64,000 nt of DNA from Raphanus sativus (Eukaryota > Streptophyta > Magnoliopsida > Brassicales > Brassicaceae): contig NC_079517.1 of NCBI RefSeq assembly GCF_000801105.2, forward strand, positions 21,213,579-21,277,578, in the 5' to 3' direction. Below are positions 35,097 to 46,900 of this stretch, piece after piece. The notes under the pieces are model-generated. The model was not told the DNA's origin. It saw only the letters and a program-made list of their open reading frames with translations, and did no database searches. Every line of letters starts with the position of its first letter. Position 1 is the first letter of the stretch. Position numbers and translations under genes: made by a program.

Positions 35097-36528
35097 TGAT
35101 ATACCATGGATTTCATCTATTTTTACCCATGGTATATAAGTGTTTTATATACTATTTATTATGTATTGGAGTCTATTTAGTGTATTTGCAGGTTCAGGGA
35201 CGATTTGGAGATATATGGTGATTTTGGTGTCTTTTGGAGTCTTTCGAGTGCAGAACTGCACAGACGCTTCAGATGTTTAGTTCTCAATGGAGATCGTCCC
35301 ACTGTTGGATTTATCTAATCTTTTGACACACGATATAGCTTTGAGTTAGCTTTCCAATGCCACCGGTTTGAGATCAATCCAACGGTTAGATCGGAAGTTA
35401 TGCCCGTTTTACTGAAGAGTGGTCAGTCTGCCTCGCGAGAGAAGGCTGTCGAGAAGATGATTGTATGTCGATCGACACAGCACACTGCATGTCGATCGAC
35501 AGGGACATCAGAATGTGGGCTGAGTATATTTCATGACCGACTGAAGCCCAGGAGTCACCACAAAGTTACCAAAATACCCTTGACGACCAGAAACCCTATT
35601 TATGTTATTTCTAAGCCATTGTTGACGGCTACGCTATCTACGCTATCTTATTTTCATTGTTTCTCTTAGGAGAGAAGGGATGAACTCCTTGAGAGTCCTC
35701 CTGGAACTCCTTTGCTTTTGGTTTTATATTATCTTTTGCATTTTCATCTATTCATCTATGATTTATGTGACATACTTCATGTCTGAATAGATCCGCCTGT
35801 TAGATCTATGATTTAAATAGGTTTGTGGGATTAGCCCAAAGCTATAATTGCTAAGTTGTGATACTCATCAAATGGATTATACCCTATGCTTGTTTTAGAG
35901 TATCTAACTAGAACATAGATCACTAGGATCTTAGATTATCTTGAATTATCCATTTGAGCGATGCCTGTTTCCCGTTGAGAAGAACGACTGTTCCTCCTTG
36001 AGACCTCGCGGTCATATTCGGTTCGCGCCTAGGCAGATCTAGAAGCCGTCGATCGATACCCTACTGGTAAATCGATCGGCGCCGCGAAAGGTGTATCGCT
36101 CACCGACTCTTTTTCTGTGTCATCATGCGAAAGGTGTGGCCAGAGATCTAGATATTTTAACCAGTGATTCATTCACATTTGTTAAGCGGATGAGATCTAT
36201 AGTATCATGAAAGCAACTTATTAAAGCATTTATAGAGATTATAATCTTCATTCCTGAATAGAAGCCCTAGATCTAGCTACCATCCTTCCATCAAACAGCT
36301 CCTTGCTAAGCTGAACAATTATATTGTTCATCTTGTTTACTGTTTTATTTACTGCTTTACCATATTCATTTACTGCTTTATAATTTATTTACTGTTAGAC
36401 TACCTTAATCATAACTATTAGATCTAGTGTGTGCCTTAGCTCCTTGTGGATTCGATCCCTAAGTATTACAACTTGACCTCTTTTGATGAGAGTAAAAATC
36501 ACTCCTTAGGGTAATTTGAGTGATATCA
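35097..36528 (+). repeat. 3' LTR of the older gag-only element
   Basis: 1432 bp, ending GTGATATCA before the TSD GTTTC. Relative to the 5' LTR it lacks 18 bp (GATATCTCAAAAGGATATC region, near 36100) and has about 40 substitutions. Confidence 0.93.
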
Positions 36529-38060
36529 GTTTCCTGGAAAATGTGATCGAGCCCACATTCTAATATATGCAGTTTGCAAATAGTCGTATAGTTCGCTGTT
36601 TTGACGTTCGATGACTTCAAAAATCTCGTCAAATTCCACTTGTCAATATAACAGAGCAGCTTTTTCGCCAAAGGTACTAGTGGGGTCTTTTTGAATCTTT
36701 CGGCCATGTTTTGTCCAAGGTGATATAGACATATGCCCTTATCAGCTTCAAAACATTCGTAAGAGCCTTCGCTATTGCTGGGCATCGGTCAGAGATGAAA
36801 GCCAAATCTTTACCATCAAGTATCACACCACGCAGCTGAGTAAAGAACCATTCCCAGGAAGCCGCATCCTTTGCTTTTACAACCCGAAAAGCTATAGGAT
36901 ATATACCCCTATTTTCATCCTGACATGCAGCCACTAACATCAGAACTCTGAACTTACCATTTAGATGTGCTCCATTTACAACAATAACCCTCCTCATGTA
37001 CAAAAAGCCTTTAATACATGCAGCAAAAGCAAAACAAATACATAAACCTTTTTTTAACATCAAGTTCAAGGTTCGTTATTGTATCTGGATTAGCCTGCTT
37101 TATTTTGTATAGATACGACCACAAGTCATGATAGCCACTGGCATGAGTGCCTCTGACCATATCTCATGCATATGTCAAGGCATTTTGAGCCTTCGTATAA
37201 CCAATGTCAATTACATAAATTGCACTAATACAGTACATTATATGTTTAGGCCGGATTCCTTTAAGATCACTACCACCACTAAACTCCTCAACATACATAT
37301 TCCCAATACATTTTTCATTTGCATGTCGATGACAAGAATACCTATGGACCACAGAGAATTTATGCAGATCAATATATTTACGAACGAGGAATTCTGGAAA
37401 TAATCTTGATATAGTTGAAGCATGTATCCTCCAGGAACATCCAAGAACGAAGCACTTTGCGTAAAATACACACTTCCAAGATTTCTTGATGCTGAAATCA
37501 ATTTTTTCGATCAATGAAAGCTTACGTAATTTCATTATTAGTTCTATCTTCCCATTGAATATGTCACCAAACTTAATGGTTTCACTCTTCTGCAGCTGTG
37601 ATGGCTTCATAGTCTCAAGTGATGGCTTCATAGTGTCAAGTGATGGCTTTGTAGTCTCATGTGATCGCTTCATAGTCTCGTACTGAACATTTCCAAAATT
37701 ACTAAAATCCGCAGAAGCATTCTCTCTGACAACACGCTCTTGATTTCTATTCACATCAAGACGAACGTTTGTATTCAATGAGACATAAATACACATAGCA
37801 TCTGTCTTGGACAATGTGATAAGTTTGCAAGTTGTTTGTCGTTACTCAGGAGCATTTCTGTTTAGGATAGGTCCTGAAAGGAGAAGGAAGGCTGGAATGC
37901 CGCCAGGCGTCTTGAGGAGTGTTGCTAGGCATATGCTCCAATATACATTTATGCAACATATAAGCAAGCTCGATCTTGTTCATCTCATTAATCATATTGT
38001 AATCTTCACAAACCATGCAGAGAAAATCCTCATATTTGATATCATCACCTAAAAAAAAGC
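36529..38060 (-). pseudogene. MULE transposase, N-terminal and DDE domain piece
   Basis: Near 38045-37900 DDIKYEDFLCMV begins the N-terminal part; introns are likely. The frame 37814-37164 has the MuDR N-terminal domain (GCSWRIHAS, then KYIDLHKFS, RHANEKCIG, IRPKHIM, YTKAQNAL). A 21-bp unit coding for S-ETMKP is repeated four times near 37597-37680. The transposase (DDE) domain at 37000-36680 has VVNGAHLNGKF (Asn where the first catalytic Asp is expected), AACQDENRGIYPIAF, WEWFFTQL and ISDRCPAIAKA. CLYHLGQNM follows. The piece stops at WARSHFPGN at the LTR junction. The missing Asp, frameshifts and stops indicate a dead gene. Confidence 0.87.
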
Positions 38061-38067
38061 ATTTCAC

Positions 38068-38749
38068 TTCTTAGTTGGAAAGAACTCCCAACCAACATTA
38101 TCCATCTTCCATTCTCCAAAAACAGTAACTAAATGCAACATTATCTACATAATACAGAATTTGCATCAGTACACATCGTAAAACTAATTTTTCGAAAGAC
38201 AACTAGGTATAGTGAATCGTAGCGGAAAGAGAACAACATTGTTAAGGCAACCATAAAAAAACTTGGCCTTTGTTCATAGATCTTATAACAATAGACTGTT
38301 TATCATACATGGTGTTTCTCAGATATGGATAAGGCTAAAATTTGTTCACCTGCCACCTATAAATTAACTTAATTTATCAGATATACTCGAAGATTGGATA
38401 GAAAACAAATTATAGAATCTGATATGTGAGAGATCGTTGAAGGTAAAGTGAGAGAGCCGTGGACGATATGAACAATTTATACATGATATATGAGAGAGCC
38501 GTGGACGATATGAACAATTTATACATGATATATGAGAGAGCACAAAAAAAAGTGTTGTATTTTATTTCTTTTCTAGTTTCCTTTTAAACTAACACTGACA
38601 TTATTGTTAGAAAATGGTTAAATCGTAATTTTTCAAACAAGGTGGACCTCTTTAATAATTTTCTCTTGGAATGGTACAATTCTCACATTGTCTTTTGAAA
38701 GTATGGCATTTCAACAAATGGCCCGTATATAAATACATTAATTTCAAAA
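38068..38749. other. MULE flank and AT-rich DNA with a 42-bp tandem duplication
   Basis: GAGAGCCGTGGACGATATG recurs with a 42-bp period (38451 and 38493). I see no gene. The true right end of the MULE should lie here or nearby but no terminal repeat was recognised. Confidence 0.55.
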
Positions 38750-39284
38750 TCTATACTGAAAATGTATTGAGACCTAAATATTTTAATTTTGAACAATTTT
38801 TCATATAAGAAATTCTAAGTATATTATTATACAAGAAGATGATATAATATTTGATTTTTACTGGTGTTAATTTTTTTTTTTGGTAAGAGAGACTTGAAAT
38901 ATGTGATTAATAAAAAATAATATTATTATACGAAGAATCAATAATTATTTATATGAAGAATCTATATAATTTGGGAAAGAAGTTAGTTAACATAGAAATA
39001 CACAAATGATTCCATGACTTTTAAAGTCGTATTAATTTTTAACAAGACAATAATATATTGTGTTATTTTCTTGTGTGAACATATTTTAGTAATTTGTAAT
39101 TCAAGTCCAATAATAAATACAATAAACTTTTAAAAATCACCATTTCAACATCAATGGCCTTTAATTAGAAACCTTATATCCAAAATCCAATATTATATAA
39201 AAAATATAATATATAACACAAAATTTTCAAACAAATATTATTAGAAAAAATTTTACCGACGCATGAGCGCGGATTATCAACTAG
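38750..39284 (+). mobile_element. Possible short non-autonomous Helitron
   Basis: The 3' end is good: GCGCGGATTATCAACTAG with a short hairpin (GCGcatgaGCGC-like) and T following, at 39284. The 5' end is doubtful: TCTATACTG at 38750 resembles the family start TCTATACTATTAAAA only partly. The interior is AT-rich without genes. Confidence 0.45.
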
Positions 39285-39682
39285 TAGCTTATTAAACCAT
39301 TTGTCATTTATGATAAGAAGAGAAAAAAACTAATTTTATATAGATTTATCAAATTTCTTGGCACTTATCATAAAAAGAAAAAAAACCTAATTTTATATTC
39401 AGATTTATAGATTTATGATAAAAAAAGAGTTTATTACAATCCTTTATTTTTTGTTTTTCTTATTTTTTATTACTATCCTATCCTTAGAAATAAATATTTT
39501 TTTGATTTTTTTTTGTATTACTATCCTTATCCTTAGAAGTTTATAGAAAATTTAAGTATTCATTGTCTTATGTATTTATAATTAAACTTTCTCGTACATC
39601 AGTTCTTGCATCTACTAATATTTCTCAAAATCATCTTAATATTCATCTACTAATATTCATTGTCTTATGTTTTAATTTTACA
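39285..39682. other. AT-rich DNA between two Helitron ends
   Basis: Two related AT-rich segments (39310-39350 and 39365-39420, sharing AAAAA-CTAATTTTATAT) are visible. There is no gene. Confidence 0.5.
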
Positions 39683-42386
39683 CTAGATTTTGACCCGCCC
39701 TTTTAGAGGGCGGGACAATCGTTTTTGTTTAAAATTATGCTCTTGTTCGATTTTTCATAAGTAGGTTTAGGCATGAGTATACGGGTTGAGGTCGATTGTC
39801 GTTAATAAATTTGATTTGGTTCGACATATATATCAACTACGATAACATACAATCTTACCGACAGATAGCGTGGCAAGCAACCTTTGAGAGGGCTGGTATG
39901 TTTCCTTTGAAATTTTTTTATTTTTATAAGAAATGTGTTTCAACATAAGATGTATATCAAGTGTTTTAATGAATTTTGTTAGGAGTTGTTTTTAGGTTTA
40001 TTTTTATATTCATCTATACAAAATGTTAATATTGTGAAATAATATTTTTTTAATTGGAAACTACATTAAGAAATTAAACTTAAAAATAATTTCAGTAAAT
40101 TTTATTTGTAAATTTACTTCTAAAATTATACAAAAGCCTAAATAATTGTATTATTATTTAGATTAATATTGGCTATTTTGATATATTATGTTTACTAATA
40201 AAAGACTTAAGCTTTTTATCTTTCTTAATCATATTAAAAATAAATAACGTTTTATTACAACAGTAAAACTATGTTTTCAGTAAATAAACATTTCTTGATT
40301 CAGTAAATAAACATATTATAAAATACATTAAATCTTATTTCTGTGGGTGTATTCTCTTCCCCATCGTTATTATCTTTTCATATTCCTCTTCTTTACTTTT
40401 CTGTCTCTGTCTTCTTTTGCCATTCTTACTAAAAGCTAATAGAAGATCTACTATTGATCAATATACTGATCTTATGTTGTTTGCGAAAAATCACTCAGAA
40501 CAATAAAGGATTGAGATCTATCATATTAAAGGTTAGACTCTTCATTGTTAAAACTTTATACTTCGATCAATTAGATTATTTTTTTTGCTTCTATCAAGAT
40601 TGCTAACTTTCCTGTTACCAAGCATCGAATGCGGTTGTCGCTGACAATATAATTAAACACTGAAGGTTAGAAAATATTAAAATATACTGATCAACTAAAT
40701 CATATTATAACTAAACTAACCTGATATCTCTCAAAGTAAACTCCAACCTGGAAACTTCCTTTCTTACGCATGTCAAGATTCTCAAACCGCCAAATTCTAC
40801 TATCTCACATATAAGATCTGAGATGCATAAACGAATAGTCTGTTAAATAAAGTTCGAAACCAGTAATACTATTGAAAAAAAAAACACAAACCGAAACATT
40901 ACCAATAAGATAACATGGATCACGTGAACCATTAGAAATTATTGCAAAATCAATGAGATCGAGGAACATGTTGCGGCAGGTGATATTGCAATCCGTTATA
41001 ATAGTTTGACAAACAAATTCAATTTTGTAAATATGGTTGGTGTGACGGATAAAACCAGTCGCTTGATGTAATGCAAAGTTTGTTATCAATTTCCATTCTC
41101 CAACAACACAAAGCCTCTCGAAGAGTTTCAACAGTTTCTGACTGCAATCAGCATGGATCTTAACACCCTAAGACACATAAAAAGCCAACACTTTAGTTCA
41201 TATATAAAACAAAAATAAGAAACGATAGGAACTTTGTATTAATTACATTCTCGTCTGTCAGAACCATCTGAAGAGAGGCACCGTACTGGTGACTGAAAGA
41301 TATCCACGTATGCAACACTTTCACTCTTACACTCCATGATGTTTTGAAAGGTTTTACTTCGAGTAAGCTGCTGATTTTGAGTTGGGTATCCATAATAATA
41401 TATGAAGTTTAAGGCTGTGTATTTCGAATGGTGACTGCGATGTGTGTTGTTTGTGGTATTTATATATAGTGAAACAGAGAATAAAATATAATTGAAATTT
41501 TTGGAATATTCTATGAATATATAATAATGTAGTTGCGATTTTTAAAACTGAAATATCTGCTAACAATAATATATCTGTATAAAAAAATCTAAAGTAATAC
41601 AGTTCGACTAATCCTCTTTTTGTTCGAATTATAATTATTTTGTGATATAATTTTTAAATATTAAACCATATAACCGTTTGATTGTGTTCATGCTAAAATA
41701 TTAATCTAACTTCATAGATTTCGATAAGAAAGTTCAAACAATCGGGTGAGATATGATTTAGAGTATCCCCAAGTTTCTCCAAAAACCTAAGCATCTGTTA
41801 TGGATGAGAAATAGTATCTATACTATTAATTAAATTAGTGTTTTTAACGTCATGACTCATAATAATGTAATCGTAAACATGATATAGCAATGTATGATAA
41901 ATAATGTGATAGTAATATTGTGTTATCTGAAAGATCTGCTTGTTATTAATGTCTGCACATTTGTATGCAGGGTACCGTTCATGACGGTACATTGCATGGA
42001 GTGATGGAGGGGTCTGGTTTAGCTATATTTTTAAACGTGAAAGTGTGTTGTTAGGTGAGTTCGTAGATTGTTTATGTGTAGGTGAAGAAGGATTTTTAAA
42101 AATAAGACTTGGTTCTGATATGACTATAGCATTTGCAATTTGAAATATGTTTGGACCATTACGTAATGTTGGTACAATGTTGGTTCGAAAAACAATAATG
42201 GTCAACAGATTTATGTATCATCGTGATTAGTTACCACAATATATGGGAAACGTTTTTTTATTAATTTAAAAAAAAACTCTTTAATACAAAGCATAGAGTA
42301 AAACATATTGCAGTGGCACTCACTTGTAAATACTTTAACAAACCAAGGGCACCTCAAAAAAGGGCCTTGTGTTTTAATAGTATAGA
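39683..42386 (-). mobile_element. Helitron carrying an RPA1-like gene
   Basis: On the minus strand it starts TCTATACTATTAAAACAC at 42386 and ends in CTAG at 39683, after the GC hairpin CCGCCC-TCTAAAA-GGGCGGG (39697-39715 region). The flanking bases are A (39682) and T (42387). There is no Rep/helicase, so it is non-autonomous. The gene inside (40719-41393) is on the same strand. Unlike the Helitrons at 3158 and 58476, its 5' end is single. Confidence 0.88.
40719..41393 (-). pseudogene. RPA1-like (DUF223) gene, probably truncated
   Basis: Exon 1 (41393-41247, 147 bp) begins with an ATG and encodes LLEVKPFKTSWSVRVKVLHT, then QMVLTDEN. Exon 2 (41167-40903) begins GVKIHADC and includes VGEWKLITNFALHQATGF, then HTNHIYKIEF and LIDFAIIS. 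Exon 3 (about 40790-40719) contains RLEFTLRDISG. This order is that of the DUF223/RPA1 OB fold of plant Helitron-borne RPA genes. All introns seen are GT-AG. I find no OB-fold continuation or zinc finger downstream, so the protein is likely incomplete. RPA1 homologues bind single-stranded DNA and are thought to help rolling-circle transposition. Confidence 0.7.
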
Positions 42387-43449
42387 TTAGCTTATGTAAA
42401 TAGCTATTTGTAGTAAAACAAAGAAAATTTTAGAAGATATATTCTATTAAACAAGCATCATGACCCATTTATATAAGTGTGATCCAACTATTTTAATAAA
42501 ATAGATTAAAACTTCTTATGAATCATTTAATAAATATATTACTAAAAACATAAATTTCTAAAAATATATAAAACAAAAAATATATCCACCTTGCGTATCA
42601 TAATCTAGTCTTATATATTAAAACATAAGTTATGACTTCTTTCATCTGTGATTTTTTTTTTAAATTCGAATCACTCCATAGAAAGTTGTTTCAATTAATT
42701 TATGTATAAATATTTAAAAATATATTTTCCTATTATTATCTGAATAAAATCTTTTCATATCTTTTTATTTACAATATAAATAAATATTCTATTTTTCATT
42801 ATAATAAACCTTTTAAATATTTAAGTAATTTCATGCCAGTGACAAAAAAGTAATTTCATGCTTATTTAAAATAAATGTATATTTTATTTTTCACTTAATT
42901 TTTTTAATATTTAGTTAAGGACGTGTTTATTTTAAAATTAAACTTATATTTCATCTTAACTAAACAAACCTTTAAAATATCTAATTAATTTTCTAATTAT
43001 AACTAAACTATTGTACAATTTTGTATTAAACTGTGATATTACTTTAATATAATACTTTTCAATAAAAAAATTATCGTTAACCAATAAGGTTTTTTATTTT
43101 AAAATTTTGTATCACATGATTTAAAATATACTATCACTGAAAATTTAAAACAAATAAATTAAATTATTGCTTGTGAACTATAAAATTGTTGTGTTTTAAA
43201 ATGTTATATTAAACAATTATTAATATGATAAATAATACAATTAATTATGTAAAAATGATAATTTATATGTGTAAAAATAAAATAATCATCCATATGGTTG
43301 TTTGGGTGAAGATATAATTTTCTTTAAATTAACCAAAATGATACGGATCGTCAATGTTCTAAATTATACGAAACTATATGGATTATCAATTAAATAAACC
43401 TTCTTTTCCATAAAATATCGACAAAAGTTAAAAGAATAATCCCTGGTAG
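42387..43449. other. AT-rich intergenic DNA with Helitron-like scraps
   Basis: ATTTTAATAAAATAGATT (about 42490-42507, minus-strand Helitron 5'-like) and TCTTATATATTAAAACA (about 42608, plus-strand 5'-like) suggest Helitron remnants. No matching 3' ends were found and no gene is visible. Confidence 0.4.
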
Positions 43450-43949
43450 TAATAAATAAACTGGAAGAAAGAGGAAAGGGGAGAAGAAAGAAAGAACAAA
43501 AATCAGGAGTGGTCGAATCGAAGACGAAATCAAATCGAGTCATCTCATCTTCCTTCAGACCAAAAAGAAATCAGAACCAAAAGCTTTCACTTTTCTCTCT
43601 CCCTCTGACTATCTCTTCTCTATCGTGGTCGTTTCACACTTGCTGGCAATCTCCCAAACCTAGGCTGCGTGTCCTTCGTCCTCCGATTTCAATTTCATCA
43701 TCCGGCCTTACTCCTTTTGCTGGTGTTCCATAAAAGTCGATTCGTTTTATACATTTGTGTTGATTAATGGATCGATTTAGGGTTTGGAGTGCGCTGACTT
43801 GGGTTTGATTTGATGAAGAAAAAAGGGGCATGGGACTTGAGTCAATCGGCTTTGATCATCGATTGATTTTCTGAGCTCTTAGGAATTGGTGATTGTAATC
43901 TATCTCAAGTTGTGTTAGTCAATTGAGGTTTTGTGGTTTCGCTCCGATT
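43450..43949 (+). promoter_or_regulatory. YAK1 leader region with upstream ATGs
   Basis: GA-rich sequence (43460-43500) followed by pyrimidine-rich tracts lies directly before the YAK1 ATG. Several ATGs occur upstream (e.g. 43768, 43812, 43830), so the mRNA either has upstream ORFs or removes them with a leader intron. I cannot tell which. Confidence 0.5.
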
Positions 43950-46900
43950 ATGGATGACATTGATGGTGGGATGGGCTCTAGAGGTGCATCAACACCGTGG
44001 CAGCCACTTCAGCTTGTTTTCAAGCGTTACGTTCCACCTAATCTGTCTGATACCAGAGGTGGGACACTGCGCGCTACTGCCAAGAAGAAGTCGGTGAGAA
44101 CTTCTCTTTGTTTTGGCTGGGAGCTCTGCATTTGACCAATACTCTCCAGAGCTCATATTAGCTTTTTTTTTGATATATTTGTCTTTTTGCAGGTAGTGGT
44201 GAGACTAACTAGAGGCTTGGTTGAGACATACAGAATATGCAATCCACAGTTCAAATATAGAGGAGAGTTGAATCCCAAGCGGTACTTGACTACTCCATCA
44301 GTTGGTGTGCTCAATGATGGCTTTGATAATCTCAACTCCGACCTAATTCTGGCTGTAAATGATGATTTGTGCACTTCAGATTCACGGCAGAGGTTCGCTA
44401 TTCTCTTATTTATCTTCAATTTTCATTTCACACCCATACTCTTCCTTCTTTTCTTGTGCTGTTAGAGGCATACCATTTGAACCGCTTTTCTGTCTACAAA
44501 AGATGTCTTTTTGATTAAGCTTCACCACGTGCTCTTAGATACATTGTCAAAGATCTTCTTGGCCATGGGACTTTTGGTCAGGTTGCTAAATGCTGGGTTC
44601 CTGAGACAAACAGCTTTGTTGCTGTAAAAGTTATAAAAAACCAGCCTGCATACTATCAGCAGGCGCTGGTTGAAGTATCTATTTTGACAACGGTAATGTG
44701 ATTCTTCTCTACTTGAATGATACTCTGTCTGAGTACTGAAAATCGTATGAGCTCTGTCTGTCTCATAATTTTTGGATTGGTTGAGTTTGTAGCTAAACAA
44801 GAAGTATGATCCAGAGGATAAGCACCATATTGTTCGCATATACGACTATTTCTTGCATCAACGTCATTTGTGCATATGCTTTGAACTTCTGGACATGAAT
44901 CTGTAAGTTGTATAAATAAAGTACTCCTCTCCGTCTTTTTGACTATATGTCTGTCCTCTTATTTCCTTAATGCCAACTGTATACAGTTTTGTGTTGATGA
45001 TGACTCCATTGTCCGTGGTGATTTGTGGTTTAGGTATGAGCTCATAAAAATTAATCAATTTAGAGGTCTCTCGTTAAGCATAGTCCAGCTCTTCTCTAAG
45101 CAGGTATTTTATATTTTCTAGATCTGTGTTTTCATCATTTTGTTTGTTTTAGCGTCTGAATTTACTCTATCGACTTTTCTTTTTATGGTGTCCCATAGAT
45201 CTTACTTGGTTTGGCTCTTTTGAAAGATGCTGGCATAATTCATTGTGATCTGAAGCCAGAGAACATTCTTCTGTGTGCCAGGTCTACTTTCTACCACCAA
45301 TACTATACACACAACTGGAGTCCATAACTTTAGTTTAGTTGAATATTTTTTCAATTGCATCAGTGTGAAGCCAACTGAAATTAAGATAATCGACTTTGGA
45401 TCAGCGTGCATGGAAGATAGGACTGTTTATTCATATATTCAGGTTTTCTTCTTACTTCCTATTTATCTGTCTATTCTCTTATGTCAAACCAAACAAATAA
45501 GTTAAGTTAACTATTTTTTTATTCATTCTACAGAGTCGTTACTACAGATCGCCAGAAGTTTTACTTGGTCATCAGTATCCTTTTTAAATTAAATATAATA
45601 AACGAAATTAGAATATTTTCTTGAAGTCGTTGGTAGCGTTATAACCGAGTTGCTATAATTAAAGCAAATCGTAACTGTCCTGGCTCGCGTTAATTTGAAT
45701 GCTAACAAAAGTTCTTTGCTTTTTATTCTTTCCATCGTACATGATATCTTTAAGTATTTTGAGGTTGTCTGTTAAGGCTTAACCACTCTATAGATACACT
45801 ACAGCTATCGACATGTGGTCATTTGGATGCATTGTCGCGGAGCTGTTTCTTGGATTGCCACTGTTTCCAGGAGCTTCAGAATTTGATATCATGAGGCGTA
45901 TGATTGAAATACTGGGGTATGATCTTTTATTATGAACTTGGTAAATGAGCAAAAGCAGACTATAATTATAGGGGCCAGGGAAATTTTTTGGGGCTTTGCA
46001 CCCTTGATGGTCAATACCAGTACTCATGCATTTTTGTTTCGTAATATTGTATAGTAAATAATTTTCCTAGCAGCGGCTATTTTATGGTGTTAGCCTTCTC
46101 TTGGTGCTTGCAGTCCGCAACAAATATTGTATAGTAAACTCTTTCATTGGCATCTGTATTCCGGAGTCCTTATTTTAGCTTCTCAATGTTTGTGCAATTG
46201 TGAAGTCCTCACTTCTATTTAATCAATAAGTGACGAGATTTCTTGGAGCGATGAAGTTTTCTTATTCTGTTCGTTGCCTTTTTTTTTACGTTGTGATTGT
46301 ATCAATTTTTTGTCATATTGTTTTCCAGAAAGCAACCACCTGATTATGTGCTCAAGGAAGCAAAAAATGCGAATAAGTTCTTCAAATGTGTTGGGAGTGT
46401 CCACAATTTAGGGAATGGTGGAACTCATGGTGGCCTCAAAAGTGCTTATATGGCACTGACGGAAGAAGAATTTGAAGCTGTAAGTAGTTATTGCTTTACC
46501 TCTGAGACAAACAAAAATATAAAAATATTGAAAACTAAGGAAGATAATAATGTCAGTGAACAAAAAAGGCTCAAGATTGTATCGTGAGGAAATGAATTTT
46601 ATTCTTAGATAGTCATTAAGTTTTGACTTTGGTGATTTTTCTCTGGATAACTCTGCTATTTTTTCTACTTTTAATTCAGAGAGAAAAGAAAAAGCCAGAT
46701 ATTGGGAAAGAGTACTTCCGCCATAAGAACCTTGAAGAAATTGTAAAAGGCTATCCTTACAAGATAAACTTGCCGGAAGAGGATGCTGTCAAAGGTAAAC
46801 TCAGGACCTTATAGTGTTTTAAGTTTCAGGGATAATCACTGGACTATCTTCCACGGTGACCGTTTTTTTTTCATGAACTATCACAGAAACTCAGATCCGG

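Larger units (their letters stand above)
28025..36528 (+). mobile_element. Older non-autonomous gag-only LTR element, TSD GTTTC
   Basis: 8504 bp. The 5' LTR is 28025-29474 (1450 bp) and the 3' LTR 35097-36528 (1432 bp, shorter by an 18-bp deletion near 36100). Both begin TGATATACCATGG and end GTGATATCA. The TSD GTTTC is at 28020-28024 and 36529-36533. The primer-binding site TGGTGCCGTTGCCGGGG starts at 29479 and the polypurine tract AAGTCTGGGGAG precedes the 3' LTR. I counted about 40 LTR differences by eye, so it is far older than the element at 18589. It has gag only and no pol domains. TGTCGATCGACA-type words are spread over the whole element. Confidence 0.92.
17950..38060 (-). mobile_element. 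MULE (Mutator-like) transposon gene broken by three nested LTR insertions
   Basis: Four minus-strand pieces (38060-36529, 28024-27914, 26337-25943, 18588-about 17950) form one transposase in the correct order: N-terminal MuDR-type domain, DDE transposase domain, SWIM zinc finger, C-terminal zinc knuckle. Each gap is an LTR insertion flanked by a 5-bp duplication, and the reading frame continues across each junction when the insertion and one TSD copy are discounted. I could not identify terminal inverted repeats, so the true element ends are unknown; it could be a non-TIR MULE. Confidence 0.85.

Noticed and set aside
41816..41835. TCTATACTATTAATTAAATT as a plus-strand Helitron start
   Set aside because: It lies inside the minus-strand Helitron and no matching plus-strand CTAG end with a hairpin was found nearby.
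46297..46587. 96-codon frame extending past YAK1 exon 10
   Set aside because: It is exon 10 plus intron read-through; the donor at 46480 fits the protein.
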